64,000 nt of DNA. Source: Paraniabella hibiscisoli (GTDB lineage Bacteria; Bacteroidota; Bacteroidia; Chitinophagales; Chitinophagaceae). Each line of letters begins with the position of its first letter. Position 1 is the first letter of the stretch. The notes under the pieces were generated by a model that saw only the letters and a list, made by a program, of their open reading frames with translations, was not told where the DNA came from and made no database searches. The stretch is taken from NCBI RefSeq assembly GCF_022512515.1, contig NZ_JAKWBK010000001.1, forward strand, positions 2,108,001-2,172,000, written 5' to 3'. The translations under genes were made by a program, and so were the position numbers. Positions 31,888-42,952 of the stretch are shown one piece after another.

Positions 31888-31985
31888 TGTTGGTTGTTTT
31901 GATATATGTATTTAAGGTGATTGGTATGTTTGAATTGGAGGCAATATCTCTTATTTTATGTTGATCACTCATTACTCATCGTTGA

Positions 31986-32928
31986 CTACAAACTCAGGTA
32001 AGTCTCAAAGAATTTCTCAGCTTCTTCCCTGGATGGTTGCTTTACCGGACGCACGAGTCTGAATCCCACAAAGGCGCATCTGCATTCCACCATTTACTTT
32101 TAGGTATCTGTGGATCGCGACGGTTCCATATAAGATCAGACTGCTCCCGGTTGGCACTGGTTAATACATTGGCTGGGTCATTATAGTCACCACCGCGTAC
32201 CACCAAAGGATGTTTGCTGGTAGGTGTATTAAGAGGATCGGTTGCACTTTTCCCCAATTTGGTATAGGCATCTGCACTATACTGATCCAATACCCACTCC
32301 TGCACATTGCCCAACATATCGTAAAGTCCCCAGGCATTGGGCTTTTTCAACCCCGTTTTCTGATAACGGTCGCCACTGTTAGCAGCGTACCAGGCATAGT
32401 CCTTTAATTGGGTACTATCATTGCCAAAGGGGTAAACAGTAGCAGATCCGGCACGGCAGGCATATTCCCATTCGGCTTCAGTGGGCAGGCGGTAAAACAC
32501 ACCCGTTTTTTCATACAACCATTTGCAGTACATGACCGCACCATGTTGCTTCATGCTATTTGCAGGAAAGCCACCTTCTTTACCCATGCCTAGCGTCATT
32601 TCAATATAAGGGCGCGACGGCCGGCTAATGGCGTCCACGTCGCTATTCTCTGCATAATTTTCATCGTTAAGATAAAGTGCAAATTCATCATGGGTCACTT
32701 CTTTGGCGCCCATCCAAAAAGCGCTCAGCGCTACTTCGTGTTCGGGTTGTTCGTCAGCTTGCTTAGAAGACTTGCTACCCATTTTAAAACTACCGGCTTT
32801 AATGGGAACCATTTCAAACTTACAGCGCTGCCGGGAATAGCTTGTTCATATTTTTCGAATGACTGATTTTGAGCGTTAAGAGCTGCTGCCATTGCAGTGC
32901 AGGCAGCAATCAATACAATTTTCTGCAT
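31986..32928 (-). CDS. Exported FGE-sulfatase (SUMF1)-domain protein lacking the catalytic cysteines
   Basis: A signal peptide (MQKIVLIAACTAMAAALNAQ) precedes an FGE-like domain: MVPIKAGSFKMGS, YRLPTEAEWEYACRAGS, WGLYDMLGNVQEWV, VVRGGDY and a final GFRLVRP. Two single-base losses are repaired, at about 32808 (SFEMVPIK) and about 32078 (DAPFVGFRLVRP), with the stop at 31986-31988; 314 aa. In the region where real formylglycine-generating enzymes carry two active-site Cys (around NREQSD) there is none. It is therefore more likely a structural or binding relative than a sulfatase activator. Confidence 0.85.
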
Positions 32929-33026
32929 GGCTTAAAGATATAGAAATTCAGCGAAAACGGTTTTGCGCAAACGGTTGTTTAGGTTGATTAGGGAAGTTTT
33001 GTTATTTTTCACAAAAAATAGTAACG

Positions 33027-33940
33027 ATGCAAAGAAGGTCCTTCTAAAAAACACACTGCTTACTACGGGTTCTTTTGCAGCTGCAACTGCTGCCTTTAGC
33101 CAGACTAAAACCAATATTTCCAAAGGTCAGCCCTTTCATTTAGACTATGCACCGCATGAGGGGATGTTTGCCACCAGCGGAGGTAAAGATTTTGTCGATC
33201 AGATCAAGTATATGCACGACCTGGGTTTCAGGTCCATTGAAGATAACGGAATGGCGGGCCGCTCTACAGAGCAGCAAACAAAAATCGGAGAAACGCTGGC
33301 TAAGCTGGGCATGCGCATGGGTGTTTTTGTGGTGCCGAAAGGTGGTAATGGCGCTAATACGCTTGCTGCAAAAAAGAAAGAGCACGTTGATATTTTCCTG
33401 GAGGGCTGTCGTAAATCGGTAGAAGTGGCCAAGCGCTGCAATGCTAAATGGGTTACGGTGGTGCCAGGAGATTTTGAAAAGAACCTGCCCCTTTCCATAC
33501 AAACAGCCAATGTTATTGAGGCATTGCGCCGCGGTGCTGAAATATTCGAACCGCATGGTATCGTAATGGTTTTAGAACCACTGAGTGATACACCTGATCT
33601 TTTCCTGCGTTATTCTACCCAAACCTATGAAATTTGCAAGGCAGTAGATAGTCCCAGTTGTAAAATATTATATGATGCCTATCACCTGCAAAAAAATGAA
33701 GGCAACCTGATTAAAAACCTCGAACTCTGCTGGGATGAAATTCCTTACATACAGGTGGGAGACAATCCCGGGCGTAAAGAGCCTACGACAGGGGAGGTTA
33801 ATTACAAAAACGTATTTAAGTTCCTGCACGAGAAAGGCTACAAAGGTGTTGTAGGTATGGAGCACGGCATGTCCAAATCAGGCAAGGATGGAGAAGACAG
33901 GCTGGTGCAGGCCTATAGGGAAGTGGATAGTTTTGTATAG
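33027..33940 (+). CDS. Exported hydroxypyruvate-isomerase-like TIM-barrel protein
   Basis: Xylose-isomerase-like TIM barrel of the sugar phosphate isomerase/epimerase superfamily, with the Glu/His metal ligands expected in VLEPLSD, YDAYHLQKNEG and GMEHGM. The long open frame starts upstream at 32963 without a sensible leader. The ATG at 33027 gives a Tat-like leader (MQRRSFLKNTLLTTG) if one T is restored at about 33043, so I choose it (304 aa). It is divergent from the FGE-like gene, 98 bases away. Substrate is unknown. Confidence 0.82.
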
Positions 33941-33956
33941 GGTGAAGTTGATGATA

Positions 33957-34027
33957 GGTTGACTGGTTTATTGGTTGACTGGTTGAAAAGAAAACGCCTT
34001 GTCAACTTATTAGCCAGTCAACTAACC
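33957..34027. repeat. Short direct and inverted GTTGACTGGTT repeats
   Basis: GGTTGACTGGTT occurs at 33957-33968 and again at 33973-33984; a near reverse complement (AGCCAGTCAAC) follows at about 34013-34023. Related GTCAACTTGTCAACC bases lie at about 34137-34151, so the gap between the isomerase and POT genes could fold extensively. Confidence 0.55.
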
Positions 34028-34156
34028 TCCCATTATTTCAACTCCCCTAACCTGGTTACTATTTAATAACTATAAAAGCTATCCTCAGTGCTCATTTATA
34101 AATCAACTGGTTAAAAAGCACACTCTCCTTATCAACAAGTCAACTTGTCAACCAAC

Positions 34157-35620
34157 TTACTTCACCTCTCCCATCCATTTCTTCACTAATGGTGATAATA
34201 ATAATATTAGTGCCCCTGCAATAGCCGATGCTATGGCAATCTCTTTTAAAATAGTAGCATAATAGGGCAGGGAGGCGATAGCATTATTTTGAACCGATTC
34301 GGGTACACTCATCATCTTGCCGATCTTACCCGCCAGGAATTCACCACCCGCGCTGGCGAAGAACCAAACTCCCATCATTACCGCAACCATTCGTACGGGC
34401 GATAGTTTAGTAACCATCGACAGTCCGATAGGAGACAGGCAAAGTTCTCCGGCAATGATAAACATATATCCCATAGCGAAAGCAAATAAACTGATCAGTC
34501 CGCTTTCTGCATTTAAACAGGCCAGGTAAAATACTAAGAAGCCGATTGACATGAGTAAAAAGGCAAAGCCGAATTTTACCGGAGTCGTGGGTTCCAGTTT
34601 TCGCTTGGCTAGCCAGGTCCACAACCATGCAAAGAAAAAGCTTAGTATGACCACCCAGCCCGGAGGCAGGAAGTTGTTTACCGACAGTGCCGGAAGTTCC
34701 GTGCCCATAACGTGCATGTCTACATTGCGCATGGCAAACAGGTTGAGCGAGCCGGCATTTTGTTCATAGAAGGCCCAGAACAGGATGGAGAAAATGATCA
34801 TGAATAATGCTGCTATCAGTTTATTTCTGCTGGCTGCATCCATGCGAAAGGCCTCCCATAATACATAGGATATAGCAATTACACCCAGTACCGCCATAAA
34901 GTAATCCATGATCTCATGGCGATTAAAAAGGGCTACCACCACCGGAACGATCAATAAAGAAGCTACATAAATTAATTGCTCGTTGGTAATGCCGATCGTT
35001 CTTTTTCTAAGCGCTACCAGGTTGGGCGGAAGACCGCGGTGCCCTAAAGATTTCTGACCGATCACAAAAACGATCAAGCCCAGAACCATGAAAATACCGG
35101 CTAAGCCAAAACCATAATGCCAGTTAATTCTTTGCCCCACATAACCACAAAGCAATCCTCCCAGTGCAGCACCAATATTGATACCCATGTAGAAAAGCGA
35201 AAAACCGCTATCGCGCCGGGGATCATTATCTTCATATAAAGTACCTACCAGGCTGGATATATTGGGTTTGAAAAAACCATTGCCACAAATGATAAAAGCC
35301 ATACCATAGAAAAAGCTCCACTCCTGGGGTAGGGCTAACACCAGGTGCCCGATGGTCATTAAAATGCCACCATAGATCACCGCTCGGCGATACCCCAGGA
35401 AACGATCAGCCAACATACCTCCCAGCATGGGCATGGTATATACCAGCGCAGAGTAGGCGCCTAGTATACCATAAGACTTGGGTTCATCAAATTTCAATTC
35501 CGTCACCATGTAGGCGATCAATAGCGCCTTCATTCCATAGAAGGAAAACCGTTCCCACATTTCCGCAAAAAACAATAGGTATAGTTGGCGGGGTTGTTTG
35601 CTGATAGCTCTTTCTGTCAT
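34157..35620 (-). CDS. POT-family proton-coupled oligopeptide transporter
   Basis: MFS peptide/H+ symporter with 12-14 membrane helices. The E-x-x-E-R signature is in [31 protein letters not shown] and the FYMGINIGAALGG signature match PTR2. The start is placed at the ATG at 35620 (MTERAISKQ), not the TTG three codons upstream; 487 aa, intact. A second, more divergent POT gene lies immediately upstream on the same strand. Confidence 0.92.
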   Translation of the reverse strand: MTERAISKQPRQLYLLFFAEMWERFSFYGMKALLIAYMVTELKFDEPKSYGILGAYSALVYTMPMLGGMLADRFLGYRRAVIYGGILMTIGHLVLALPQEWSFFYGMAFIICGNGFFKPNISSLVGTLYEDNDPRRDSGFSLFYMGINIGAALGGLLCGYVGQRINWHYGFGLAGIFMVLGLIVFVIGQKSLGHRGLPPNLVALRKRTIGITNEQLIYVASLLIVPVVVALFNRHEIMDYFMAVLGVIAISYVLWEAFRMDAASRNKLIAALFMIIFSILFWAFYEQNAGSLNLFAMRNVDMHVMGTELPALSVNNFLPPGWVVILSFFFAWLWTWLAKRKLEPTTPVKFGFAFLLMSIGFLVFYLACLNAESGLISLFAFAMGYMFIIAGELCLSPIGLSMVTKLSPVRMVAVMMGVWFFASAGGEFLAGKIGKMMSVPESVQNNAIASLPYYATILKEIAIASAIAGALILLLSPLVKKWMGEVK

Positions 35621-35683
35621 ATAGTCCAATTAAAAAAGTCCTAAAACTTGTTCAGGACTTTGCGCAATAAAAATAAAGTAAAA

Positions 35684-37476
35684 TTATCTGATACCGTGCA
35701 TGAGTTTTCTGATTACCGGGGTAAGCAGTATAATGAAAACACCCAACGCCATAGGTATGAGCGTGAATATCAAAAAGAAAGTCTGCATGTCGTATTTAGC
35801 CGTAATCTTATCAATTTCGCCACCAATGCTCCCTGCAAGTTTGTTGCCGATAGCAATAGCCAGGTACCAGATGCCAAACATAATACCGATCATTCTACCA
35901 GGTACCAGTTTACTTACGTACGATAAGCCCACAGGAGATATAAAAAGTTCTCCCAATGTATGAAACAAATAAGCCAGTACGAGCCAGATCAAACTAACCT
36001 GTGCCACTTTTGCCCCTTGCGGGATGGAAGATGCTCCGATAGCCAGCGCAGCAAAACCAATACCTAGCAGTATCATGCCGATACCATTTTTTACTGTAGC
36101 AGGCGGATTCAATTTGCTTTCCCATATTTTGGATACTAAGGGAGCGAGGCTAATGATGAAAAGCGAATTCAGGATACCAAACCAGGTTGCAGGTATTTCA
36201 GATTTTTCTTCTGCATACTGCTGGCTAAGCATGTATATTACAAGTCCCCAAATTAGTAGAAAGCCAAAGGCCAATACAATATTGCCCATACTGTATTTTT
36301 TGAATGTTTGTCCAAACAATTTTGCTAAAACAAATGATATGATCAGCATGGGAATAATTGTAATTAATGTATTAACTACATTAAAAATCACTTTTCCTGT
36401 TCCTTCCAGGATCCTGTCTGTGTAATCTTTTGCAAAGATGGTCATTGATCCGCCGGCTTGTTCAAACGACGCCCAAAAAATACGGTGATGAAGGCAAGCA
36501 CTACAATAGCGATCATACGGTCTCGTAATACGGGTGCATATTGCGTAATTCTTTTTACAAGAATAAAAAGAAACAGCGCTAAGGCTATCAGGATAACAAA
36601 ATTGCTGCCATCAAGGGTGCCTACGGCAAAATTGAAAAGATTGAAGGACGTAATTTTGGAAACAGGATCATTAATGACCCAAACCAACCCGATAGCAGAC
36701 ACAATTGTTATAATGATCAGATCGAAAGTAGAAAAAGGGTTTTTAGGCGAATTGTCAATATTTTCCACAGTTGTTTTGCTCTCTACCACCTCGCCTTCGG
36801 TGCTTTCAGCTACCTCATTTAACTGTTCATTTGTTTTGGGTTTCAGGCCAATTTTACCAAAAATTCCCTGGGTGAAATAAAACTGCAACATGCCCACGAG
36901 CATGAAAATACCTGCCAACCCGAAGCCCCAGCTCCAGCCTACTTTTTCTCCCAGGTAACCGCATAAAAGCATTCCCAGAAAAGCACCGGAATTTACGCCC
37001 ATATAAAAGATGGTATAAGCTCCGTCTTTTTTTCCGGGTGTGATTTATACATCTCAGAAAGAATGGATGTCATATTAGGTTTGAAAAAACCATTTCCGAG
37101 AACTAATAATATAAGACCCAGATATAGGAAAAAGGGATTAACTTCTATAGCCATGGATGCGTGGCCCAGCGTCATTAGCGTAGCTCCGACTACCACAGCC
37201 CATCGATACCCTAAAATGCGATCAGCAAAATATCCACCTAAAATAGGAGTAAGGTAAGCCATTGCTGTGTAAGATCCGTATAATGCAAGAGCGTGTTCTC
37301 GCGGCCAGCCCCAGCCTGCATTGTCTCCGATTAAGGAAGATGTTAAAAAAGGACTAAGAGCGCTCTCATACCATAATAGGAGAACCGTTCCCACATTTCC
37401 GTAAAAAATAAAACAAATAATCCTGAGGGGTGGCCTAATACACGGCTCTTAAAAAGTCATTTTCGGTTGCTGACAT
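35684..37476 (-). CDS. Second POT-family transporter, four frameshifts
   Basis: Rebuilt from the ATG at 37476 ([20 protein letters not shown]) to the stop at 35684. The pieces join at T5 (about 37450), T6 (about 37350), A6 (about 37033, reading [15 protein letters not shown]) and T6 (about 36475, reading [12 protein letters not shown]), one base missing at each. The product is 598 aa with [29 protein letters not shown] and [13 protein letters not shown], plus a charged insertion around residues 200-235 between helices. It is longer than its neighbour and about as long as large bacterial POTs. Its promoter region (37477-37633) is shared with divergent purD. Confidence 0.88.
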
Positions 37477-37633
37477 ACGAATTAAATTTTATACAAGATC
37501 AGTAAATATAGTAATTTACCCGAATGCATGTGCAAAACTATTATAAGCGGTTTTCCCTCAAAAATTACCTCATTCATTCTCACAGCCTTCATTAGAGATT
37601 TGTTACCTTCACGACCTTTAAAAATAGCGAAAA

Positions 37634-38911
37634 ATGAAAATATTGATATTGGGCGGTGGCGGCAGAGAACATGCGCTCGCCTGGAACATTAAAGAGAGGG
37701 GAAATAGAAAGCACGAGTTATTTATTGCCCCCGGCAATCCTGGTACAGCACAATGCGGCACCAATATTAATATAGCTATTACCGATTTTGAAGGATTAGG
37801 AAGCTTTTGCCTGGATAATGCTATTGAAATGGTAATTGCAGGGCCTGAAGAGCCGCTGGTAAAAGGAGCCTGGGACCATTTTCAGCAGGACGCGCTAAAA
37901 CATATTCATTTTATCGGTCCATCGCAGTTCGGAGCACAGTTGGAAGGAAGCAAGGCTTTTGCCAAAGCTTTTATGCAACGCCATGATATTCCCACAGCGG
38001 CTTACCGCGAGTTTACGGCTGAGCAGTTTGAAGAGGGAGTGAATTACCTGCAGCAGCACTCTTTACCAATTGTGCTAAAAGCCGATGGTTTAGCCGCAGG
38101 CAAAGGAGTGGTTATTTGCAGCACTCATGCTGAATCGATCATCGAATTTGAAGCCATGCTGGTGCAGGCCAAATTTGGAGATGCCAGCAAAACCGTGGTG
38201 GTAGAACAGTTCCTTGATGGGATAGAGATGAGTGTGTTTGTACTTACTGATGGCAAAGAATATGTATTGCTACCCGAAGCGAAAGACTATAAGCGCATTG
38301 GCGAAAAAGATACAGGATTGAATACGGGCGGAATGGGGGCGGTAAGCCCGGTACCTTTTGCAACAGACGATTTTATGCAAAAAGTAACAACGCAGGTTAT
38401 TGAACCAACCGTAAACGGATTGGATAAAGAAGGAATTAACTACACTGGCTTCGTTTTTATTGGTTTGATCAAAGTAAATAATGAGCCTTTTGTAATCGAA
38501 TATAATTGTCGCATGGGCGATCCTGAAACAGAAGTAGTGATGCCTCGTTTGAAAAACGATCTGGCGGCACTTTGCCTGGCTGCGGCTGAACACAGGTTAG
38601 CAGGTATTCCTATCGAAACCGACCCACGTACGGCAGTAACGGTTGTGGCAGTTAGCGGTGGTTATCCGGGAAATTTTGAGAAAGGCTACAAAATAGAAGG
38701 ACTTAAAGATGTAGCGGCCGAAACAATTGTCTTCCAGGCAGGAACCAAAGAGAAAGAAGGCCAGGTGGTTACCAATGGAGGCCGTGTACTCTGTGCTACT
38801 TCTTTTGGGGCTAATACTTCTGAAGCAGTGGCCCAGTCGAGAAAGGCTTTATCACAGATAAGGTTTGACGACATGTATTACCGGGGAGATATTGGCTACG
38901 AGTTTGAATAG
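37634..38911 (+). CDS. purD: Phosphoribosylamine-glycine ligase (GARS)
   Basis: ATP-grasp ligase of purine synthesis: 5-phosphoribosylamine + glycine to GAR. GGGGREHALAW opens the protein, then GPEEPLVKG, FIGPS, KADGLAAGKGV, GGMGAVSP and YNCRMGDPETE. 425 aa, intact, normal length. Confidence 0.96.
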   Translation: MKILILGGGGREHALAWNIKERGNRKHELFIAPGNPGTAQCGTNINIAITDFEGLGSFCLDNAIEMVIAGPEEPLVKGAWDHFQQDALKHIHFIGPSQFGAQLEGSKAFAKAFMQRHDIPTAAYREFTAEQFEEGVNYLQQHSLPIVLKADGLAAGKGVVICSTHAESIIEFEAMLVQAKFGDASKTVVVEQFLDGIEMSVFVLTDGKEYVLLPEAKDYKRIGEKDTGLNTGGMGAVSPVPFATDDFMQKVTTQVIEPTVNGLDKEGINYTGFVFIGLIKVNNEPFVIEYNCRMGDPETEVVMPRLKNDLAALCLAAAEHRLAGIPIETDPRTAVTVVAVSGGYPGNFEKGYKIEGLKDVAAETIVFQAGTKEKEGQVVTNGGRVLCATSFGANTSEAVAQSRKALSQIRFDDMYYRGDIGYEFE

Positions 38912-39007
38912 TTCTTATACGGCAATAATACATGGCACTAATCTTGTCTCTTCGAAACGGTTCTTTTGAACTGGTGCTCATTCTCTAAACTCTTGAAAAA
39001 ATATACA

Positions 39008-40284
39008 ATGCAGGTAAAAATGGTAGCTTTCATCGTATCCCTTATGGCTTTAACTGCCGGTGCCCAGGCACAGGGTAACATAGATAATGATACAAAAAGA
39101 AGCTGGCAGCCCAGCCGCCGGTAACCGTAAAAACCACGGTAGGGCCTTTGGTTTTACAGCCTCCTTTTAAAACTGAGTCTGCTAATAAAAACAGCAGAAC
39201 GATTAACTGGCCGGAGGGGGTGACGCCCAAAGCACCTGAAGGGTTTACAGTTACCCGGTTTGCCGACAAGCTGGATAATCCACGCTGGACCTATGTAGCG
39301 CCTAACGGCGATTATTTTGTTGCTGAAGCAGGAACGCGTAAAAGTGCCAATCAGATTACTTTATTGAGAGATACTGATAAAGACGGTAAAGTGGATGAGC
39401 GTTATGTGTTTATCAATAACCTCAACCGTAATTTTGGGATGCTGGTATTGGGTAATCACTTTTACATTGCTAATACTGACGGTGTATATCGTTATCCATA
39501 CAAAGCGGGTGATATTAAACTGGAAGGAACCGGTGAAAAAATCGTATCGCTTTATGCCGGTGGGTACAATAATCACTGGACGAGAAATATCATCACTAAT
39601 AAGAAAGGCGATAAGATCTATATTACCGTGGGTTCGGCCAGCAACGTAGGAGAACATGGTATGGATGCGGAAAAAGGTCGTGCGTTGGTATACGAAGCGA
39701 ATCCTGACGGGACTGATTTGAAAATTTACGCGAGCGGTTTACGGAATCCTGTGGGCCTGGACTGGAACCCGGTTACCGGTGAGCTTTGGACCGCAGTGAA
39801 TGAACGTGATGGTTTGGGGGACGAAATAGTTCCAGACTATGCTACCAGTGTAAAACGAGGTGGCTGGTATGGCTGGCCCTTCAGCTATTATGGAAAAGTA
39901 AAGGATCCGCGCTGGGCGGCTGATCCACATGAGGATATGGTGAAGAAATCTATTGTTCCTGATGTTCCGCTTGGACCGCATACAGCTTCTTTGGGACTGG
40001 TTTTTTATAAAACGGGCAACTTCCCCTCGAAGTATAAAAACGGTGCTTTTATAGGCCAGCATGGCTCCTGGAACCGCTCAAAGCTATCGGGTTACAAAGT
40101 AGTATTTATCCCTTTTGAAAAAGGTAAACCCAAACCAGCCATTGATTTTCTGACCGGCTTTATTGCGAGTGATGAAAAAAGTGAAGTGTACGGACGGCCT
40201 GTTGGCGTAGCGGTAGCCACAGACGGCTCTCTGCTGGTGAATGATGATTCGGCGGGTATTATCTGGAAGGTGAGCGCGAAGTAG
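39008..40284 (+). CDS. Secreted PQQ-type sugar (sorbosone-like) dehydrogenase
   Basis: Exported six-bladed-propeller dehydrogenase of the glucose/sorbosone dehydrogenase fold. The signal peptide is MQVKMVAFIVSLMALTAGAQAQ (ATG at 39008). One A missing from an A5 run at about 39094-39098 separates it from the main frame. ASGLRNPVGLDWNP, NERDGLGDEIVPDY, WYGWPFSYYG and GQHGSWNRSKLSGYKV are typical of the group. 425 aa. PQQ dependence is by family only. Confidence 0.85.
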
Positions 40285-40496
40285 TCTGAAGTTGATAGTT
40301 GACAGGAGGGCGTATCGAAAATTGTGCGTTGAATATTTCCACCCTCTTTTCGTCATTCGATGTTCCCTACTTACATTTTTGTTTCCTGTAAAGCCCGCAG
40401 AGAGACGGAGTTGCGGAGAATGATTGTATACTGATTATTGAAAATTGAGTATCGAATATTTTGGTTCCTACTCGCCACTAGCTATTCCCTACATCC

Positions 40497-40706
40497 CTAT
40501 TCTCCTTCTCTATACTCCAGAATATCTCCCGGCTGGCAATCCAGTGCATTGCAAATAGCGTTCAATGTTTCGATACGTACAGCTTTAGCTTTCCCGTTTT
40601 TAAGAATAGACAAATTGGACAAGGTAATGCCCACCCTTTCGCTGAGTTCGTTCAGCGACATCTTTCGTTTCGCCATCATCACATCCAGGTTAATAATTAT
40701 CGCCAT
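40497..40706 (-). CDS. XRE-family regulator (YozG-like)
   Basis: 69-aa single-domain helix-turn-helix protein: LNELSERVGITLSNLSILKNGKAKAVRIETLNAICNALD has the Cro/CI arrangement and the C-terminus is CQPGDILEYRE. Very small HTH proteins of this kind are the standard neighbour of DUF2975 membrane proteins. It begins 1 base after the stop of the preceding DUF2975-like gene, so it is the last gene of a tight four-gene operon. Confidence 0.9.
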   Translation of the reverse strand: MAIIINLDVMMAKRKMSLNELSERVGITLSNLSILKNGKAKAVRIETLNAICNALDCQPGDILEYREGE

Positions 40707-40707
40707 G

Positions 40708-41310
40708 CTACACGGTTAATTCGCTTTCTGCTTGTAATACAATACCTCGTCTGTAATATCTGGAAAAGTATATACTTAATGCACCGAAAAACAAGTAAAT
40801 ACCGGCACTGGAAGAAACTTTGTAGGATGAGTACCTAAAGTTTTTATCAGGTGCCAGTTTAAAAGTATTTATCCAGATATCCGATAACACCTGCTAATAA
40901 CAGGATACGCCCGATTTTATAAATGGCTTCAAATGTAGCCTGTTCGAAGCGACCTTCGCTCTGCATATTTTTTATTGCCTTCAACACGTACCACAAACCA
41001 GTAAAAGTTAAAATGAATCCGAAAACTTCTCTCAACAAAAAATAAATTCCCCAGCCAGAGTTGGGGTGTATTTCAAGTTTATAATCGGGTTTAGCTATCA
41101 ATCTTGAATGAGAGATGCTGTCTGTTTGTATCAATGTGTCATTAATTTGAACCGGAGTATTTTTCTTTTTTGTATGTCTACCTCCATCAGGCTTTCCCCG
41201 GTAAAATATCTGTAAAACTGCGGAACTATAAAAAATAAAGTGATTGCAAGAAAAGCTGTGAATAAAATGTAGGTTTGGTGATTGGCCTCCTTACGGGTAT
41301 AGGTGTACAT
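40708..41310 (-). CDS. DUF2975-like membrane protein A
   Basis: 200 aa after two corrections: one A added to an A6 run at about 41165 (IQKKKNTPVQINDTLIQ) and one T removed from a T4 run at about 40858 (DKYFKLAPDKNF). One N-terminal helix, an extracytoplasmic segment, then three helices; the end is RRGIVLQAESELTV. It starts 9 bases after the stop of gene B. The closely similar C-terminal motif in genes B and C shows these three are paralogues. Function unknown. Confidence 0.78.
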
Positions 41311-41319
41311 TGTTAAATT

Positions 41320-41916
41320 TTAAACAGTTAAGTTATTTTCATTTTGAAGTTCAATGCCTCTCTTAAAAACATAAGCGACAACAAAAAGTGCAATGCTCAT
41401 AAAGATCCATACATCAGCTCCACCCAGGTAGAGCGACTCTAAATCGGGCATACGAACTCCTTTTTTACTCAACCAGTCGGCACAGCTTGCACCCAGGATG
41501 GAAAATAAACCAATTAAAAGAGCCAGAGAAGCAATCCGTAAAATAAAACGCTGGGCAATATTGGTAAAAGGCTGTTCTATTTTTAATTGCTTATTATGAA
41601 GTATGCTGATGATCAGATAAAATAGAACGGCTTTTAGTGCTGATACAATACCTATGACCCCTACCTGCGTAAAGAAAAAATTATGCCCATACTTTAAAAG
41701 ATCTCGCAGATCGGCCTGTTGCCAAAGATAGGGGACAGCCTCCGGTTTTGCCAGTACGAAAATGGCGTTGGTAATAAACCCGCCCGCTTCAATGCTTAGC
41801 CCCACAAATATGATCCAGGCGATGATGTAGAGCAGGGTTAGAATCACCTTTGTTTTTGGGGACGGCTTCCAATTACCCTGGGATACTTCGTTTGAAGCTA
41901 TATTAACTGATTTCAT
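41320..41916 (-). CDS. DUF2975-like membrane protein B
   Basis: 198 aa, intact. I place the start at the ATG at 41916 (MKSVNIASNEVSQG); the longer open frame upstream overlaps gene C and is not needed. Four membrane helices (about 35-55, 85-110, 130-150, 165-185) and the terminal motif KRGIELQNENNLTV. It begins 10 bases after the gene C stop. Same family and probably the same job as its neighbours. Confidence 0.82.
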   Translation of the reverse strand: MKSVNIASNEVSQGNWKPSPKTKVILTLLYIIAWIIFVGLSIEAGGFITNAIFVLAKPEAVPYLWQQADLRDLLKYGHNFFFTQVGVIGIVSALKAVLFYLIISILHNKQLKIEQPFTNIAQRFILRIASLALLIGLFSILGASCADWLSKKGVRMPDLESLYLGGADVWIFMSIALFVVAYVFKRGIELQNENNLTV

Positions 41917-41926
41917 TGTATCGATT

Positions 41927-42800
41927 TTAAACAGTGAATTCATTTTCTTGTTGAATGGAGTAACCTTTTTTAAAAGCCTGATATAATGCACCGAAGACAA
42001 ATCCTATAAACAGGAGTTTGCCGGTATTGTAAAATATTTCCGGTTTAATAATAATACCCCTGTATAGCTTATTAAGTACCAAAAAACAAGCTAAGTGTAT
42101 TAAGCAGTATATAGCAGGCACAGATAGAAAAACATACATTAGCGTTCTTAGGATTAAAAGATTTATTGAGGTGAAAATATTGCCTTTTCTTATTTCCATT
42201 ATTAATCTTATTATCCCTCCTGATGAAATGATAACTAAAAGTAGTATTAATGCAATCATCAAAAAAATCAGTAAATATTTCAGAATCTGGTATGTATGCT
42301 CGGCTACCGGCAGCATAACCGAGTCGACATCTTCATCATAAAAGAGTTCTGAATGGGTGATTGTGTTTCCGTTTGCTAAATAGCCGTGTCTGTTCTTTAT
42401 AAAGTAAACAGACGCATTCGCTTCAGACTCTCCAAATGATTTAAAGGTTAACCCATTAAACGTAAAAAAGCAGATTGAATCTATTTTTGCTGAAGTTTCT
42501 TTTTGTAAAGAATGATAGAAACCATTTTGAACCTCCCGTTCATCTAAAAGGCCCTTCTTTGTAATACTCCTATGGGAGAAATTAAGCCATCATAAACAAC
42601 GCCTTCGCGATAGTACTGTAAATTAGCCAGACTATCAGCCTGTCGCTTATAAGCTGTATCAAAAAAGTAGCATTTAGAGCCGGAGGAGCAACTATTATTT
42701 TTTCATGCTCAAAATGAGGAAATACAAATAAGAAAAGTGCAATAACGGAAAGTACAACAGATAATATAATGGGACCTGATCTCTTATATCTTTGTCGCAT
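41927..42800 (-). CDS. DUF2975-like membrane protein C (largest paralogue)
   Basis: 291 aa after two single-base corrections: T6 at about 42664 (NATFFDTAYKRQADSL) and a G near 42565 (PIGSITKKGLLDE). An N-terminal helix (about 10-28) is followed by an extracytoplasmic domain of about 140 residues that A and B lack, then four helices with a ..EIRKGNIFT.. loop and the terminal motif KKGYSIQQENEFTV. The basic tail after the last helix suggests a cytosolic C-terminus. First gene of the operon. The extra domain could be a ligand-sensing part (inference). Confidence 0.78.
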
Positions 42801-42952
42801 GGTTTGAAAGTTTGAACGAAAGATAATAATTATTTATTGAATTACAATAAATTTATTTTGTTTTGCAAGTACTTGTTTTAATCTGGCTTAGCATTTTCAA
42901 TAGAATTTTAAACGACCATTTACCAAGATTAGCATTTAACAAATAGCTATCA

